Shown piece by piece: positions 30,924-40,380 of a stretch of DNA of 64,000 bases. Every line of letters begins with the position of its first letter. Within the stretch, counting starts at the first letter, position 1. The notes under the pieces were generated by a model. That model made no database searches and was not told the origin of the DNA. It saw only the letters and a program-made list of their open reading frames with translations. The position numbers and the translations under genes are program-made. The stretch is from NCBI RefSeq assembly GCF_003732665.1, contig NZ_MOBP01000006.1:186001-250000 (forward strand), given 5' to 3'. The stretch comes from Pseudomonas frederiksbergensis (GTDB taxonomy: Bacteria; Pseudomonadota; Gammaproteobacteria; Pseudomonadales; Pseudomonadaceae).

Positions 30924-31139
30924 TCAGTCGCCAAGGTTATCGCTAACCGAGCCTTGTGCGCACCAACCGCAATCAAAGGGCTGGCCTATTTTTTCAATAC
31001 GTTGCGCAGGGTCCACGACCCAGGCCCGGGATTGCCAGGGCGGCTGATGGCGCAGGTGTTGGGTGTGGCCGCAGGAAAGCTCGGCCACCCAATGTCCGTC
31101 CTCGTCCTGATGAAAGCCTGTGACCGTTGAGGGTTTCAT
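30924..31139 (-). CDS. DUF3565 small Cys/His protein
   Basis: Encodes 71 residues from the ATG at 31139 (MKPSTVTGFHQDEDGHWVAELSCGHTQHLRHQPPW). Cys and His residues in ELSCGHTQH and FDCGWC suggest a metal-binding or redox site, as in DUF3565. Function is unknown. The frame stays open upstream, into the slyD region, but the methionine chosen matches the family start. It is divergent from slyD with about 90 nt between starts. Confidence 0.85.
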   Translation of the reverse strand: MKPSTVTGFHQDEDGHWVAELSCGHTQHLRHQPPWQSRAWVVDPAQRIEKIGQPFDCGWCAQGSVSDNLGD

Positions 31140-31230
31140 GGCAATCCGTCCGTCCGGGTTGTGTTCGCTTTCGGGCGATTGCTTCGCTAAACTCGCTCTT
31201 TCTATATTCTTCTGCAAAAGGTCTCGCCCC

Positions 31231-31716
31231 ATGCTGATCGCCGCCAATAAGGCTGTCTCCATCGACTATACCCTGACCAACGACGCTGGTGAGGTCATCG
31301 ACAGCTCCGCCGGCGGCGCGCCGCTGGTCTACCTGCAAGGCGCAGGTAACATCATCCCGGGTCTGGAAAAAGCCCTGGAAGGCAAAACCGTCGGTGACGA
31401 ACTGACCGTTGCCGTTGAACCTGAAGACGCCTACGGCGAATACGCTGCCGAACTGGTCAGCACCCTGAGCCGCAGCATGTTCGAAGGCGTCGATGAACTG
31501 GAAGTGGGCATGCAGTTTCACGCTTCCGCGCCGGACGGCCAGATGCAAATTGTCACCATCCGTGACCTGGACGGCGACGATGTCACCGTCGACGGCAACC
31601 ACCCGTTGGCCGGTCAGCGCCTGAATTTCCAGGTCAAGATCATCGACATCCGTGACGCCAGCCAGGAAGAAATCGCTCATGGTCACGTCCATGGCGAAGG
31701 TGGCCATCACCACTGA
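31231..31716 (+). CDS. slyD: FKBP-type peptidyl-prolyl isomerase SlyD
   Basis: Encodes 161 residues starting MLIAANKAVSIDYTLTNDAGEVIDSS. It has an FKBP fold with an inserted IF chaperone flap (about 70-120) and a short His-rich tail (AHGHVHGEGGHHH) that can bind nickel. It acts as a cytoplasmic folding helper and metal reservoir. The tail is shorter than in E. coli SlyD. An upstream in-frame ATG (31120) would overlap the DUF3565 gene and is rejected. Confidence 0.93.
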   Translation: MLIAANKAVSIDYTLTNDAGEVIDSSAGGAPLVYLQGAGNIIPGLEKALEGKTVGDELTVAVEPEDAYGEYAAELVSTLSRSMFEGVDELEVGMQFHASAPDGQMQIVTIRDLDGDDVTVDGNHPLAGQRLNFQVKIIDIRDASQEEIAHGHVHGEGGHHH

Positions 31717-31744
31717 TTTCTGCGCTAAGCTCAGAGAACTGGAG

Positions 31745-31766
31745 AGGCGCCCGAGGGCGCCTTTTT
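31745..31766 (+). terminator. Intrinsic terminator after slyD
   Basis: AGGCGCC-CGAG-GGCGCCT is a perfect 7-bp stem with a tetraloop, running into TTTTT. Confidence 0.85.
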
Positions 31767-31837
31767 AGTCCGCGGCTGTCCCAGGCGGCGCCGCCGAGTG
31801 GCTGTTTCGAGAAGAACACGGGAATTTGGAGTTCGTC

Positions 31838-32320
31838 ATGAGTGCTTTCCACGACCTTAATTTGAAAGCCCTGGATGGTCAGGATCTACCTCTGGCGCCC
31901 TTCAAGGGGCACGTCGTGCTGGTGGTCAACGTTGCCTCCAAATGTGGTTTGACCCCACAGTACGCGGCGCTTGAACACCTTTATCAACGATACAAAGATA
32001 AAGGTTTCAGCGTGCTGGGCTTGCCGTGCAACCAGTTTGCCGGGCAGGAACCGGGCACCGAGCAAGAGATCAAGGAATTCTGTGAATTCAACTATAAGGT
32101 GACCTTTCCGTTGTCCAGCAAGCTGGAAGTCAACGGTCACGATCGTCATCAGCTGTACCGTTTACTGGCGGGCGAGGGCGCGGAGTTTCCAGGTGACATC
32201 ACCTGGAATTTCGAGAAATTCCTGCTGGGCAAAGACGGGCGGGTACTCGCACGGTTTTCGCCGCGCACCGCGCCGGATGATCCGAAGGTGATCCACGCCA
32301 TCGAAAAAGCCCTGAGCTGA
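31838..32320 (+). CDS. Glutathione peroxidase family protein
   Basis: Encodes 160 residues starting MSAFHDLNLKALDGQDLPLAPF. The peroxidatic Cys36 lies in VNVASKCGLTPQY. FSVLGLPCNQFAGQEPG carries the catalytic Gln and a further Cys, and WNFEKFLLG the catalytic Trp/Asn. Such bacterial Cys-type enzymes usually use thioredoxin as reductant and remove peroxides in the cytoplasm. TTGGAG precedes the chosen ATG. Its neighbours slyD and the OYE-like gene follow the P. aeruginosa order. Confidence 0.93.
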   Translation: MSAFHDLNLKALDGQDLPLAPFKGHVVLVVNVASKCGLTPQYAALEHLYQRYKDKGFSVLGLPCNQFAGQEPGTEQEIKEFCEFNYKVTFPLSSKLEVNGHDRHQLYRLLAGEGAEFPGDITWNFEKFLLGKDGRVLARFSPRTAPDDPKVIHAIEKALS

Positions 32321-32333
32321 AACACCCTCCTTT

Positions 32334-32437
32334 GTAGGAGCGAGGCTTGCCCGCGAAGGCGTCCAGTCAGTCAACATCAATTTCGACTGACCTGACGCCT
32401 TCGCGGGCAAGTCGGAACGCCGCCCGCTCGCTCCTAC
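32334..32437. repeat. REP palindrome pair with interrupted right arm
   Basis: The left arm is the usual GTAGGAGCGAGGCTTGCCCG. The right arm GCGGGCAAG...TCGCTCCTAC carries about 16 extra bases (TCGGAACGCCGCCCGC) in place of CC. It is the only disrupted copy seen in this window. Confidence 0.75.
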
Positions 32438-32545
32438 AGGTGTCCGATCTTTTGATCCTTAATCACCCAAATCAATAGTGCTGTTCAACCCTCGCGACTC
32501 TCCATATTATCCCCGTCATAAAGTCATTTCCCCGTGGAGCGTCCC

Positions 32546-33649
32546 ATGCCCGTCAAAGCCCTGTTCAAACCGTTCCACCTCGGCACCCTCGAACTGCCGA
32601 CCCGTGTCGTCATGGCGCCGATGACCCGCTCGTTCTCGCCGGGTGGCGTACCGAATTCCAAAGTCATTGAATACTACCGCCGCCGCTCCGCTGCCGGTGT
32701 GGGCCTGATCATCACCGAAGGCACCACCGTCGGCCACAAGGCCTCCAACGGCTACCCGAACGTGCCGCACTTCTACGGTGAAGCGGCGTTGGCCGGCTGG
32801 AAGAAAGTGGTCGACGCGGTTCACGCCGAAGGCGGCAAGATCGTTCCGCAACTGTGGCACGTGGGCAGCGTGCGTCGCATCGGCACCGAGCCGGACGCGA
32901 GCGTGCCGGGTTACGGCCCGTCGGAAAAATTGAAGGACGGTCAGGTCGTGGTTCACGGCATGACCAAACAGGACATCCAGGACGTGATCGCTGCATTCGC
33001 CCAGTCGGCCAAAGATGCCCAGAGCATCGGCATGGACGGCGTGGAAATCCACGGTGCCCACGGCTATCTGGTGGACCAGTTCTTCTGGGAAGGCACCAAC
33101 CAGCGCACCGACGAATACGGCGGCAGCCTGGCCAACCGTTCGCGTTTCGCCATCGAATTGATTCAAGCCGTGCGGGCCGCAGTCGGCGAAGGCTTCCCGA
33201 TCATTTTCCGTTTCTCCCAATGGAAACAGCAGGACTACACCGCACGCCTGGTGCAAACCCCGGAAGCGTTGGGCGAATTCCTACAGCCGTTGTCCGACGC
33301 TGGCGTGGATATTTTCCACTGCTCGACGCGGCGTTTCTGGGAGCCGGAGTTCGACGGTTCCGATCTGAACCTGGCTGGCTGGACCCGCAAACTCACCGGC
33401 AAGCCGACCATCACCGTGGGTAGCGTGGGCCTGGATGGCGAGTTCCTGCAGTTCATGGTCAACACCGACAAGATCGCGCAGCCTGCCAGCCTGGAAAATC
33501 TGCTGGAGCGTTTGAATAACGAAGAGTTCGATCTGGTGGCGGTAGGGCGTGCGCTGTTGGTGGACCCGGACTGGGCGCAGAAAGTGCGCGATGGTCGTGA
33601 AGAAGACATCCTGCCGTTCAGCCGTGAGGCGTTGATGACGCTGGTTTAA
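32546..33649 (+). CDS. NADH:flavin oxidoreductase, old yellow enzyme family
   Basis: Encodes 367 residues (MPVKALFKPFHLGTLELPTRVVMAPMTRS) in a TIM-barrel OYE fold. It has the signature DGVEIHGAHGYLVDQFFWEGTNQRTDEYGGS and the later VAVGRALLVDPDWAQKV. FMN-dependent enzymes of this family reduce activated alkenes or nitro compounds; the physiological substrate is not evident. GGAG lies 7 nt before the ATG at 32546, better than the upstream GTG. Confidence 0.92.
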   Translation: MPVKALFKPFHLGTLELPTRVVMAPMTRSFSPGGVPNSKVIEYYRRRSAAGVGLIITEGTTVGHKASNGYPNVPHFYGEAALAGWKKVVDAVHAEGGKIVPQLWHVGSVRRIGTEPDASVPGYGPSEKLKDGQVVVHGMTKQDIQDVIAAFAQSAKDAQSIGMDGVEIHGAHGYLVDQFFWEGTNQRTDEYGGSLANRSRFAIELIQAVRAAVGEGFPIIFRFSQWKQQDYTARLVQTPEALGEFLQPLSDAGVDIFHCSTRRFWEPEFDGSDLNLAGWTRKLTGKPTITVGSVGLDGEFLQFMVNTDKIAQPASLENLLERLNNEEFDLVAVGRALLVDPDWAQKVRDGREEDILPFSREALMTLV

Positions 33650-33668
33650 GCGGCGATCTGAAGGGCCT

Positions 33669-33753
33669 CTTCGCGAGCAAGCCCGCTCCCACAGGTGACC
33701 GCGTTCTACCAGAGAAACGCGGTCGAATGTGGGAGCGGGCTTGCTCGCGAAGA
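33669..33753. repeat. Reversed REP pair forming one long palindrome between convergent genes
   Basis: Here the REP arms are in the opposite orientation from the usual doublet: TTCGCGAGCAAGCCCGCTCC comes first and GTGGGAGCGGGCTTGCTCG second. Inside them GACCGCGTT (33698-33706) and AACGCGGTC (33716-33724) add a perfect 9-bp inner stem. It lies between two converging genes and could terminate both. Confidence 0.8.
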
Positions 33754-33776
33754 CGGACTAGCAGTCACCGAAAACT

Positions 33777-34952
33777 TCAGGGCAAAATCGACGCATTCGG
33801 CACCACCTGCTCCCCGACACAAGCCCCGCGCAACTGCCCCTCAAACTGCTCGATAATCGCCGCCCAGCCCTGGCGACTCGCATGCTGGCGCGCATTCAGC
33901 CGCACGCAGCGCAAGGTTTCCCGTTCCTCCAGCAACCAGCGCGCCGCATCGCAGAACGCCTCTTCATCCCCCGGCATCGCCAAAACACCGTTATAGCCGT
34001 GACGAATGTGTTGGCCCGCCGCCGCCAGATCGTACGCCACCACCCCAAGCCCTGAGGCCAGCGCCTCCAGCACCACATTGCCGAAGGTCTCGGTCATGCT
34101 CGGAAACAGAAAAACATCCCCCGATGCATAGTGGCTGGCCAAGGCTTCACCACGTTGTGAGCCGCAGAAAATCGCTTCCGGCAATTCCTTTTCCAGCGTC
34201 ATCCGCAGCGGCCCGTCGCCGACCACGATCAGCTTCAGGTTGCGCTGTGGATAAGTCGCCTTCAGCGTGTCGAAACTGCGTTTGAGCAAACCCAGATTTT
34301 TCTCAGGGGCCAGGCGTCCGACGTGAATGACCGCGATGTCATCGTCCGCCAGGCCCCATTGCTCACGCAGGGCGTCCAGGCGTTTGGCCGGGTGAAACAG
34401 TTGGCTGTCGACGCCCCGGGACAACAGCGCCAGGCGTTCGAACTGCCGGCGTTCCAGCTCCAGCCGCTGGCTGACGCTGGGCACCAAGGTGAGGGTCGAG
34501 CGGTTGTGAAACCAGCGCAGATAGTGCGTCAACAGGCGCGTCAGCAGGCCGAGGCCATACTGGCTCGAGTACTGCTGGAAATTGGTGTGAAAGCCACTGA
34601 CCACCGAAATCCCCAGGCGACGCGCGGCACGCAAGGCCGACAAACCCAACGGTCCTTCGGTGGCGATGTACAGCACGTCGGGGCGATGGCGTTTCCAGCG
34701 CCGCAGTAACTTGTGCATCGACGACTGGCCCCACTGCAACCCGGGATAACCCGGCAGCGGCCAGCCGCGACACAGCAGCAACCCATCGTCACTGCCCAGT
34801 TGTCGATCACAGCCCTGGCGCGGTCGCACCAGTTCAACCTGATGCCCACGCGCACGCAAACCGTCGCACAAGCGGCCAAGGGTATTGGCCACGCCGTTGA
34901 TTTCCGGAGGGAAGGTTTCGGTGATCAGGGTGATATGCAGAGCTGTCGTCAT
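33777..34952 (-). CDS. GT4-family glycosyltransferase
   Basis: Encodes 391 residues (MTTALHITLITETFPPEINGVANTLGRL) in the two-Rossmann GT-B fold. The nucleotide-sugar binding end is FLFPSMTETFGNVVLEALASG. Similar proteins transfer mannose or glucose to diacylglycerol/glucuronosyl lipids. In Pseudomonas the orthologue next to these genes is linked to glycolipid synthesis; that link is recalled, not shown here. The start at 34952 is preferred over 34976 from family similarity. Confidence 0.88.
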   Translation of the reverse strand: MTTALHITLITETFPPEINGVANTLGRLCDGLRARGHQVELVRPRQGCDRQLGSDDGLLLCRGWPLPGYPGLQWGQSSMHKLLRRWKRHRPDVLYIATEGPLGLSALRAARRLGISVVSGFHTNFQQYSSQYGLGLLTRLLTHYLRWFHNRSTLTLVPSVSQRLELERRQFERLALLSRGVDSQLFHPAKRLDALREQWGLADDDIAVIHVGRLAPEKNLGLLKRSFDTLKATYPQRNLKLIVVGDGPLRMTLEKELPEAIFCGSQRGEALASHYASGDVFLFPSMTETFGNVVLEALASGLGVVAYDLAAAGQHIRHGYNGVLAMPGDEEAFCDAARWLLEERETLRCVRLNARQHASRQGWAAIIEQFEGQLRGACVGEQVVPNASILP

Positions 34953-35005
34953 GACCTCAGTGTCGGCTGAGGCCATGTCGTCATTGTGGCGTTTCGATGA
35001 TGGAT

Positions 35006-35767
35006 TTATGACGCCGAACGTTGGGGCACCAGATTTTCCGCACCGCGCTCACGCACCCAGAACAGCGTCGCCCCGGCCACGGCGGCCGGCATCATCAGGA
35101 TGTTCACCACCGGAATCAGCAGCACCAGATAAACGATCCCGCCAAAACTCATGCTCTGCCATCGCTTTTCACGCAGCCAGGCGAGCATCTCGTTCCAGCC
35201 GAGTTTGTGGTTGTCAGCCGGGTAGTCGATGTACTGGATCGCCATCATCCACACCCCGAACAGCAGCCACAGCGGCGCCGCGATGATATTCACCACCGGG
35301 ATGAACGAGAGAATGAACAGGCCCAGCGCCCGGGGCAGGAAGTAGCCGAGTTTGCGCATTTCCCGGGACAGGGTGCGGGGGATCATTTCGATCAACTCAC
35401 CCCAACTGAAGGCCGGGAAGTCGTCGGTGCCACGCACCACCACTTCGACTTTTTCCGCAAGGAAGCCGTTGAACGGCGCGGCGATCACGTTGGCGAGCAT
35501 GGTGAAGGTGAAGAACACCATCAGCGCCACCAGCACCACGAAGATCGGCCAGAGGATGTAACTGAGGAAACTCAGCCAGTCCGGCAGGGACGGCATCAAT
35601 GTGTCGACCCATAAGCTGAATTGATGGCCAGCCAGGTAAATCAATCCGACGAACAGCACCAGGTTGATCACCAAGGGCAGCAAAACGAACAATCGCAGGC
35701 TCGGGCTCAAGACCAGCTTGAGGCCTTCGCGCAGGTATTGCGGGCCAGACAGAACAGGGGCGGGCAT
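35006..35767 (-). CDS. cysZ: Sulfate transporter CysZ (EI24 family)
   Basis: Encodes 253 residues starting [36 protein letters not shown]. There are about four hydrophobic segments; the conserved region is [37 protein letters not shown]. CysZ forms a sulfate-specific pore in the inner membrane and feeds the CysDNC pathway. It is divergent from trxB. Confidence 0.92.
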   Translation of the reverse strand: MPAPVLSGPQYLREGLKLVLSPSLRLFVLLPLVINLVLFVGLIYLAGHQFSLWVDTLMPSLPDWLSFLSYILWPIFVVLVALMVFFTFTMLANVIAAPFNGFLAEKVEVVVRGTDDFPAFSWGELIEMIPRTLSREMRKLGYFLPRALGLFILSFIPVVNIIAAPLWLLFGVWMMAIQYIDYPADNHKLGWNEMLAWLREKRWQSMSFGGIVYLVLLIPVVNILMMPAAVAGATLFWVRERGAENLVPQRSAS

Positions 35768-35886
35768 AACGTGCTCCGAGCAAGGGTAAACGCGCCGACC
35801 TTACCGACTTTGCCCGGCCGGTGAAAGCGCGGCGGCGGGATCGACATTCACTGTAACAAAGGCGTCTATAAAATCACTGTAACGGG

Positions 35887-35923
35887 ATAGAGACCGCCTA
35901 TGAGCTGGATTGTTAAACCGTAT
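35887..35923 (+). promoter_or_regulatory. OxyR-like binding site upstream of trxB
   Basis: The spaced tetranucleotides read ATAG-N7-CTAT-N7-ATTG-N7-GTAT. They match the OxyR motif (ATAG-N7-CTAT-N7-ATAG-N7-CTAT) at 14 of 16 defined positions. Thioredoxin reductase is a known OxyR target in Pseudomonas, so position and function agree. Confidence 0.6.
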
Positions 35924-35969
35924 TTCCTTAATCTTCGCCCCCTCGATACGCTGCACCCATTCTTTTTAC

Positions 35970-36019
35970 AGGACTGTCGAGCTCAAGCCTTCCCCAAGTG
36001 CTTTCAACAGTCCTTTTTT
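35970..36019 (+). terminator. Terminator-like hairpin in the trxB leader
   Basis: AGGACTGT (35970-35977) pairs with ACAGTCCT (36007-36014), followed by TTTTTT. An inner AAGC/GCTT pairing may stabilise the loop. It ends 60 nt before the trxB ATG and so could attenuate trxB or end a short leader RNA. Confidence 0.55.
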
Positions 36020-36067
36020 ATTCCCGCCGGCAAACCCGGCGTTCCGCGCCAGTTTCGGGCCGGTTAA

Positions 36068-37042
<975 letters not shown>

Positions 37043-37055
37043 GAACGTTGAAATG

Positions 37056-37082
37056 AAAAAACCGGCCTCGGCCGGTTTTTTT
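37056..37082 (+). terminator. Intrinsic terminator after trxB
   Basis: AAAAAACCGGCC-TC-GGCCGGTTTTTTT is a symmetric hairpin with A-run and T-run, so it can act in both directions between trxB and the converging aminotransferase gene. Confidence 0.9.
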
Positions 37083-37116
37083 GTGCCCATGATTTCACGG
37101 CCAACACCGTACTCAT

Positions 37117-37204
37117 GTGGGAGCGGGCTTGCTCGCGAATGCGGTGGGTCAGTCGAAATTGATGTTGCCTGACACGCCGCATTCGCGAGCAAGCCCGCTC
37201 CCAC
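37117..37204. repeat. REP palindrome pair (GTGGGAGCGGGC type)
   Basis: Arms GTGGGAGCGGGCTTGCTCG and the complement ending CCCGCTCCCAC, between trxB and the aminotransferase gene. Confidence 0.85.
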
Positions 37205-37217
37205 AGGGGATGTGTGA

Positions 37218-38468
37218 TCAAGTCAGTTTTGCAAGGCAAGCTTCAAGGATATCCAGGCCTTCCTCCAGCACCGCCGCTTCGGTGGTCAGCGGTGCCAGCA
37301 GACGAATGATGTTTCGCGATTTGCCGCTGGGCATCAGCAGCAAACCCGCGTCCCGAGCCAGGGCCAGCAGCTGAGTCAATTGCGCAGAGGCCGGCGTGCC
37401 ATCGGCGTTGCTCAATTCGATACCGCGCATCGCCCCGACACCGGTCAAACGCCCCAGAAACGGTGAGAGTTTGCTGGCGCGCCAAGCCTCGTAGCGGCTG
37501 ACAATCGCTTCTTCCTGTTGCGAACCCCAGTTGCGCAGATTCGCATCGGTCATCTCATCCAGGGTCGCCAGTGCCGCCGCGCAGGCGATCGGGTTGCCTG
37601 AATAAGTGCCGCCGAGTCCGCCCTTGGGCAAGGTGTCGAGCAGCGACTTGCGCCCGACCACCGCGCCTAATGGCACGCCGCCGGCAATGCTTTTGGCGAG
37701 CAGGATCAGGTCCGGTTCGATGCCCAGTCGCGAGAAGGCAAAACGTTCGCCGGTACGGCCGAAACCGGACTGGATTTCATCGGCGATCAGCAGGATGTTT
37801 TTCTCATCGCAGAAGCGCCGCAACGCTTGGGCGAATTCCACGTCCATGGCCAGGAAACCCGCTTCGCCCTGCACCGGTTCGACGATAAAACACGCCACGT
37901 CATTGACGTCGATCTCGACGCTGAACAACCGATCCATCGCCTTCAACGCTTCGGCGCAGGTCACGCCGTTGTCCTTGCTCGGGAAGGGCAAATGAAACAC
38001 CGGGCCCGGTAATACGCCGACTTTCTGTTTGTAGGGGGCGACTTTGCCGTTGAGGTTGAGGGTGGCGAGGGTGCGTCCGTGGAAGGCGCCGTCGAAAGCG
38101 ATGACGGCGGTTCGGCCGGTGGCACCACGGACGATCTTCAGGGCGTTTTCCGCCGCTTCTGCGCCGCTGTTGGTGAGCATGCCGCTGACCGGGTAGTCCA
38201 CCGGGATAAACGCGGTGAGGCGCTCCATCAGCTCGATGTAGGGCACATGCGGTGCGGCGTTGAAGGCGTAGTGGGTCAGCCGGGTGGCTTGTTCGCGAAT
38301 GGCCTCGACGATGCGCGGGTGGCAGTGGCCGAGGTTCAGCACGCCGATGCCGCCGACGAAATCGATGTAACGTTTGCCGTCGGTGTCCCAGACTTCGGCA
38401 TTCTTGCCGTGGCTGAGCGTGACGGGATGGACGACGTTGATCGACTGGCTGATGGTTTCGCTGCTCAT
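37218..38468 (-). CDS. Class III aminotransferase (4-aminobutyrate / 2-aminoadipate type)
   Basis: Encodes 416 residues of the GabT-like fold-type I PLP family. Visible are YIDFVGGIGVLNLGHCHP, SGAEAAENALKIVRGATGR, the IADEIQSGFGRTGE cofactor-binding segment and the Schiff-base lysine in LLAKSIAGGVPLGAV. The length fits pseudomonad 4-aminobutyrate or L-2-aminoadipate transaminases; the amino donor cannot be decided from sequence. It stands alone, without a gabD neighbour. Confidence 0.85.
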   Translation of the reverse strand: MSSETISQSINVVHPVTLSHGKNAEVWDTDGKRYIDFVGGIGVLNLGHCHPRIVEAIREQATRLTHYAFNAAPHVPYIELMERLTAFIPVDYPVSGMLTNSGAEAAENALKIVRGATGRTAVIAFDGAFHGRTLATLNLNGKVAPYKQKVGVLPGPVFHLPFPSKDNGVTCAEALKAMDRLFSVEIDVNDVACFIVEPVQGEAGFLAMDVEFAQALRRFCDEKNILLIADEIQSGFGRTGERFAFSRLGIEPDLILLAKSIAGGVPLGAVVGRKSLLDTLPKGGLGGTYSGNPIACAAALATLDEMTDANLRNWGSQQEEAIVSRYEAWRASKLSPFLGRLTGVGAMRGIELSNADGTPASAQLTQLLALARDAGLLLMPSGKSRNIIRLLAPLTTEAAVLEEGLDILEACLAKLT

Positions 38469-38589
38469 GGATACCTGACTCAGAAGAAGGGTTGCTTCTT
38501 TTTATCTAAGCTGTGAGCAGGGGGGGCGGGCAAACGAAATAAAGTCGCCGGGTCAATCTTAAAAGTCGGGATGTGTGCCGGGGCCCTTT

Positions 38590-38655
38590 GTAGGAGCATG
38601 GCTTGCCCGCGATGGCGTCCAGAAGATCGCCTTCGCGGGCAAGCCTCGCTCCTAC
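38590..38655. repeat. Short REP palindrome
   Basis: GTAGGAGCATGGCTTGCCCG and the complement ending AAGCCTCGCTCCTAC, with a compressed centre. It lies upstream of the aminotransferase gene and downstream of the HopJ-like gene. Confidence 0.75.
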
Positions 38656-38684
38656 GGGACGGTGGTGTTCGTGGGAGCGTGGTT

Positions 38685-39015
38685 TTAGCGGCGGGTCAAT
38701 GGTTGCTGCGAGAACTTCACGCCGGCCAGGCCCTGCGCAATCAACGCCCGGATATTGCCGTGATCGCTGCCTTCAGGCGTCGCCACTACCGAACGGTAAT
38801 GCTCGCCAAACGCCAGCAGCGCTTCTTCATCGCTCAGGCCTTCCAGCAGCGCCAGGCCCAGGGTCTTGCACGAGCCTTCGTTCTGCCCGGCGGCGTTTTC
38901 CACGCCGCCGTTATTGAAGGCTTGGGGCTGGTAGTCATAACCGGCGGCGATGAATGCCAGGGTATCGGCGAAAGCATGTTCGCCGCTTTTGAGGCTGGCG
39001 CGCAGGGTGTTCAAA

Positions 39016-39023
<8 letters not shown>
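38685..39023 (-). CDS. HopJ-family protein
   Basis: Encodes 112 residues (MSDLNTLRASLKSGEHAFADTLAFIAAGYDYQPQAF) of the family labelled HopJ type III effector, after a P. syringae protein. The family is widespread in non-pathogenic pseudomonads and marine bacteria and has no visible secretion signal, so a housekeeping role is more likely. GGVENAAGQNEGSCKTLGLALLEGLS is the conserved core. It overlaps the DUF1244 gene by 8 nt. Confidence 0.85.
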
Positions 39024-39312
<289 letters not shown>

Positions 39313-39336
39313 GGGGGTCTCTGCGAGACAGCTTTG

Positions 39337-39403
39337 AGCGGCAAGCTTCAAGCTGCAAGTGGGTTTGCGGTGGCTGGAAGTTTACCGCTTGAAGCTTGCC
39401 GCT
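39337..39403. repeat. Perfect 17-nt inverted repeat upstream of the DUF1244 gene
   Basis: AGCGGCAAGCTTCAAGC (39337-39353) and GCTTGAAGCTTGCCGCT (39387-39403) are exact complements with a 33-nt spacer. This looks like a further dispersed palindrome family and separates folX from the DUF1244 gene. Confidence 0.75.
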
Positions 39404-39408
39404 TGAAA

Positions 39409-39780
39409 CTAGCGGCTCGCTGCAAGCGTTATAGACACCGACTCTGCAAAACGCAGCGCATGAGGCTTGTCGACTTCCACTTCGGCGTACAGCACCGACT
39501 CATTGACCATAACCAGATCGAGGATTTCCTGGGTCAGGCGTTCGAGCAGGGCAAAGCGATTGCCTTCCACGTGGGCGATGATCGCCTTGGTGATGGTGCG
39601 GTAGTTCAGCGCGTGATCGATGTCGTTATCGCGCACCGCTTCTTGCGCGGCGTAGAGGATGGTCAGGTTGATCAACACATCCTGTTTGTTGAGGATTTCG
39701 TCTTCGTTGATGCCGATGAAGGTACGCAGGCACAGGTCCTTGACCCGGATGCGCGCCATTCCTGGTTGAAGTTGTGGCAT
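39409..39780 (-). CDS. folX: Dihydroneopterin triphosphate 2'-epimerase FolX
   Basis: Encodes 123 residues of the FolB/FolX tunnel fold ([28 protein letters not shown]). It epimerises dihydroneopterin triphosphate to the monapterin form. GGAGC precedes the ATG at 39780. Together with folE and folM it supplies tetrahydromonapterin, the pterin cofactor of phenylalanine hydroxylase in Pseudomonas. It is 2 nt downstream of folE. Confidence 0.9.
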   Translation of the reverse strand: MPQLQPGMARIRVKDLCLRTFIGINEDEILNKQDVLINLTILYAAQEAVRDNDIDHALNYRTITKAIIAHVEGNRFALLERLTQEILDLVMVNESVLYAEVEVDKPHALRFAESVSITLAASR

Positions 39781-39782
39781 TG

Positions 39783-40358
39783 CTACTTGCTCCGTCCAAT
39801 CAATTGCAGGAACTCCTGGCGGGTGTTGCTCGACTCGCGGAAGGCGCCGAGCATCACCGAGGTGTTCATGGTCGAATTCTGTTTCTCGACGCCGCGCATC
39901 ATCATGCACATGTGCTTGGCTTCGATCACCACGGCAACGCCGGCAGCGTCCGTCACTTGCTGCACCGCGTCGGCGATTTGCCGGGTGAGGTTTTCCTGGA
40001 TTTGCAGGCGTCGGGCGAACATGTCTACCAGCCGCGCAATCTTCGACAGGCCCAACACTTTGCCCGTCGGAATATAAGCTACATGGGCCTTGCCGATGAA
40101 GGGCAGCAGGTGGTGCTCGCACAGCGAATAGAGCTCGATGTCGGCGACGATGATCATCTCGTCGGTGTCCGAGGAAAACAGCGCGCCGTTTACGATTTCC
40201 TCGACGCTTTGCTCGTAGCCATGACACAGGTACTGCATGGCCTTGGCGGCGCGCATCGGGGTGTCTTGCAGGCCTTCGCGGTCTGGGTTTTCACCGAGGC
40301 CGATGAGGATTTCACGATAGCTCTGGGATAAAGCGTTCTGAGGCAGGGATAACGGCAT
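39783..40358 (-). CDS. folE: GTP cyclohydrolase I FolE
   Basis: Encodes 191 residues. Zinc-binding and catalytic segments are [20 protein letters not shown] and [11 protein letters not shown]. It opens GTP to dihydroneopterin triphosphate, feeding folate and monapterin. The ATG at 40358 has GAGG just upstream; the open frame farther upstream is ignored. It is the middle gene of folM-folE-folX. Confidence 0.94.
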   Translation of the reverse strand: MPLSLPQNALSQSYREILIGLGENPDREGLQDTPMRAAKAMQYLCHGYEQSVEEIVNGALFSSDTDEMIIVADIELYSLCEHHLLPFIGKAHVAYIPTGKVLGLSKIARLVDMFARRLQIQENLTRQIADAVQQVTDAAGVAVVIEAKHMCMMMRGVEKQNSTMNTSVMLGAFRESSNTRQEFLQLIGRSK

Positions 40359-40380
40359 GGTACATCCTCGCAAGGGCGGC

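Noticed and set aside
35900..36067. 55-codon frame ending just before trxB (MSWIVKPYFL...)
   Set aside because: It overlaps the OxyR-like site and the terminator-like hairpin and has no good ribosome-binding site; chance frame more likely.
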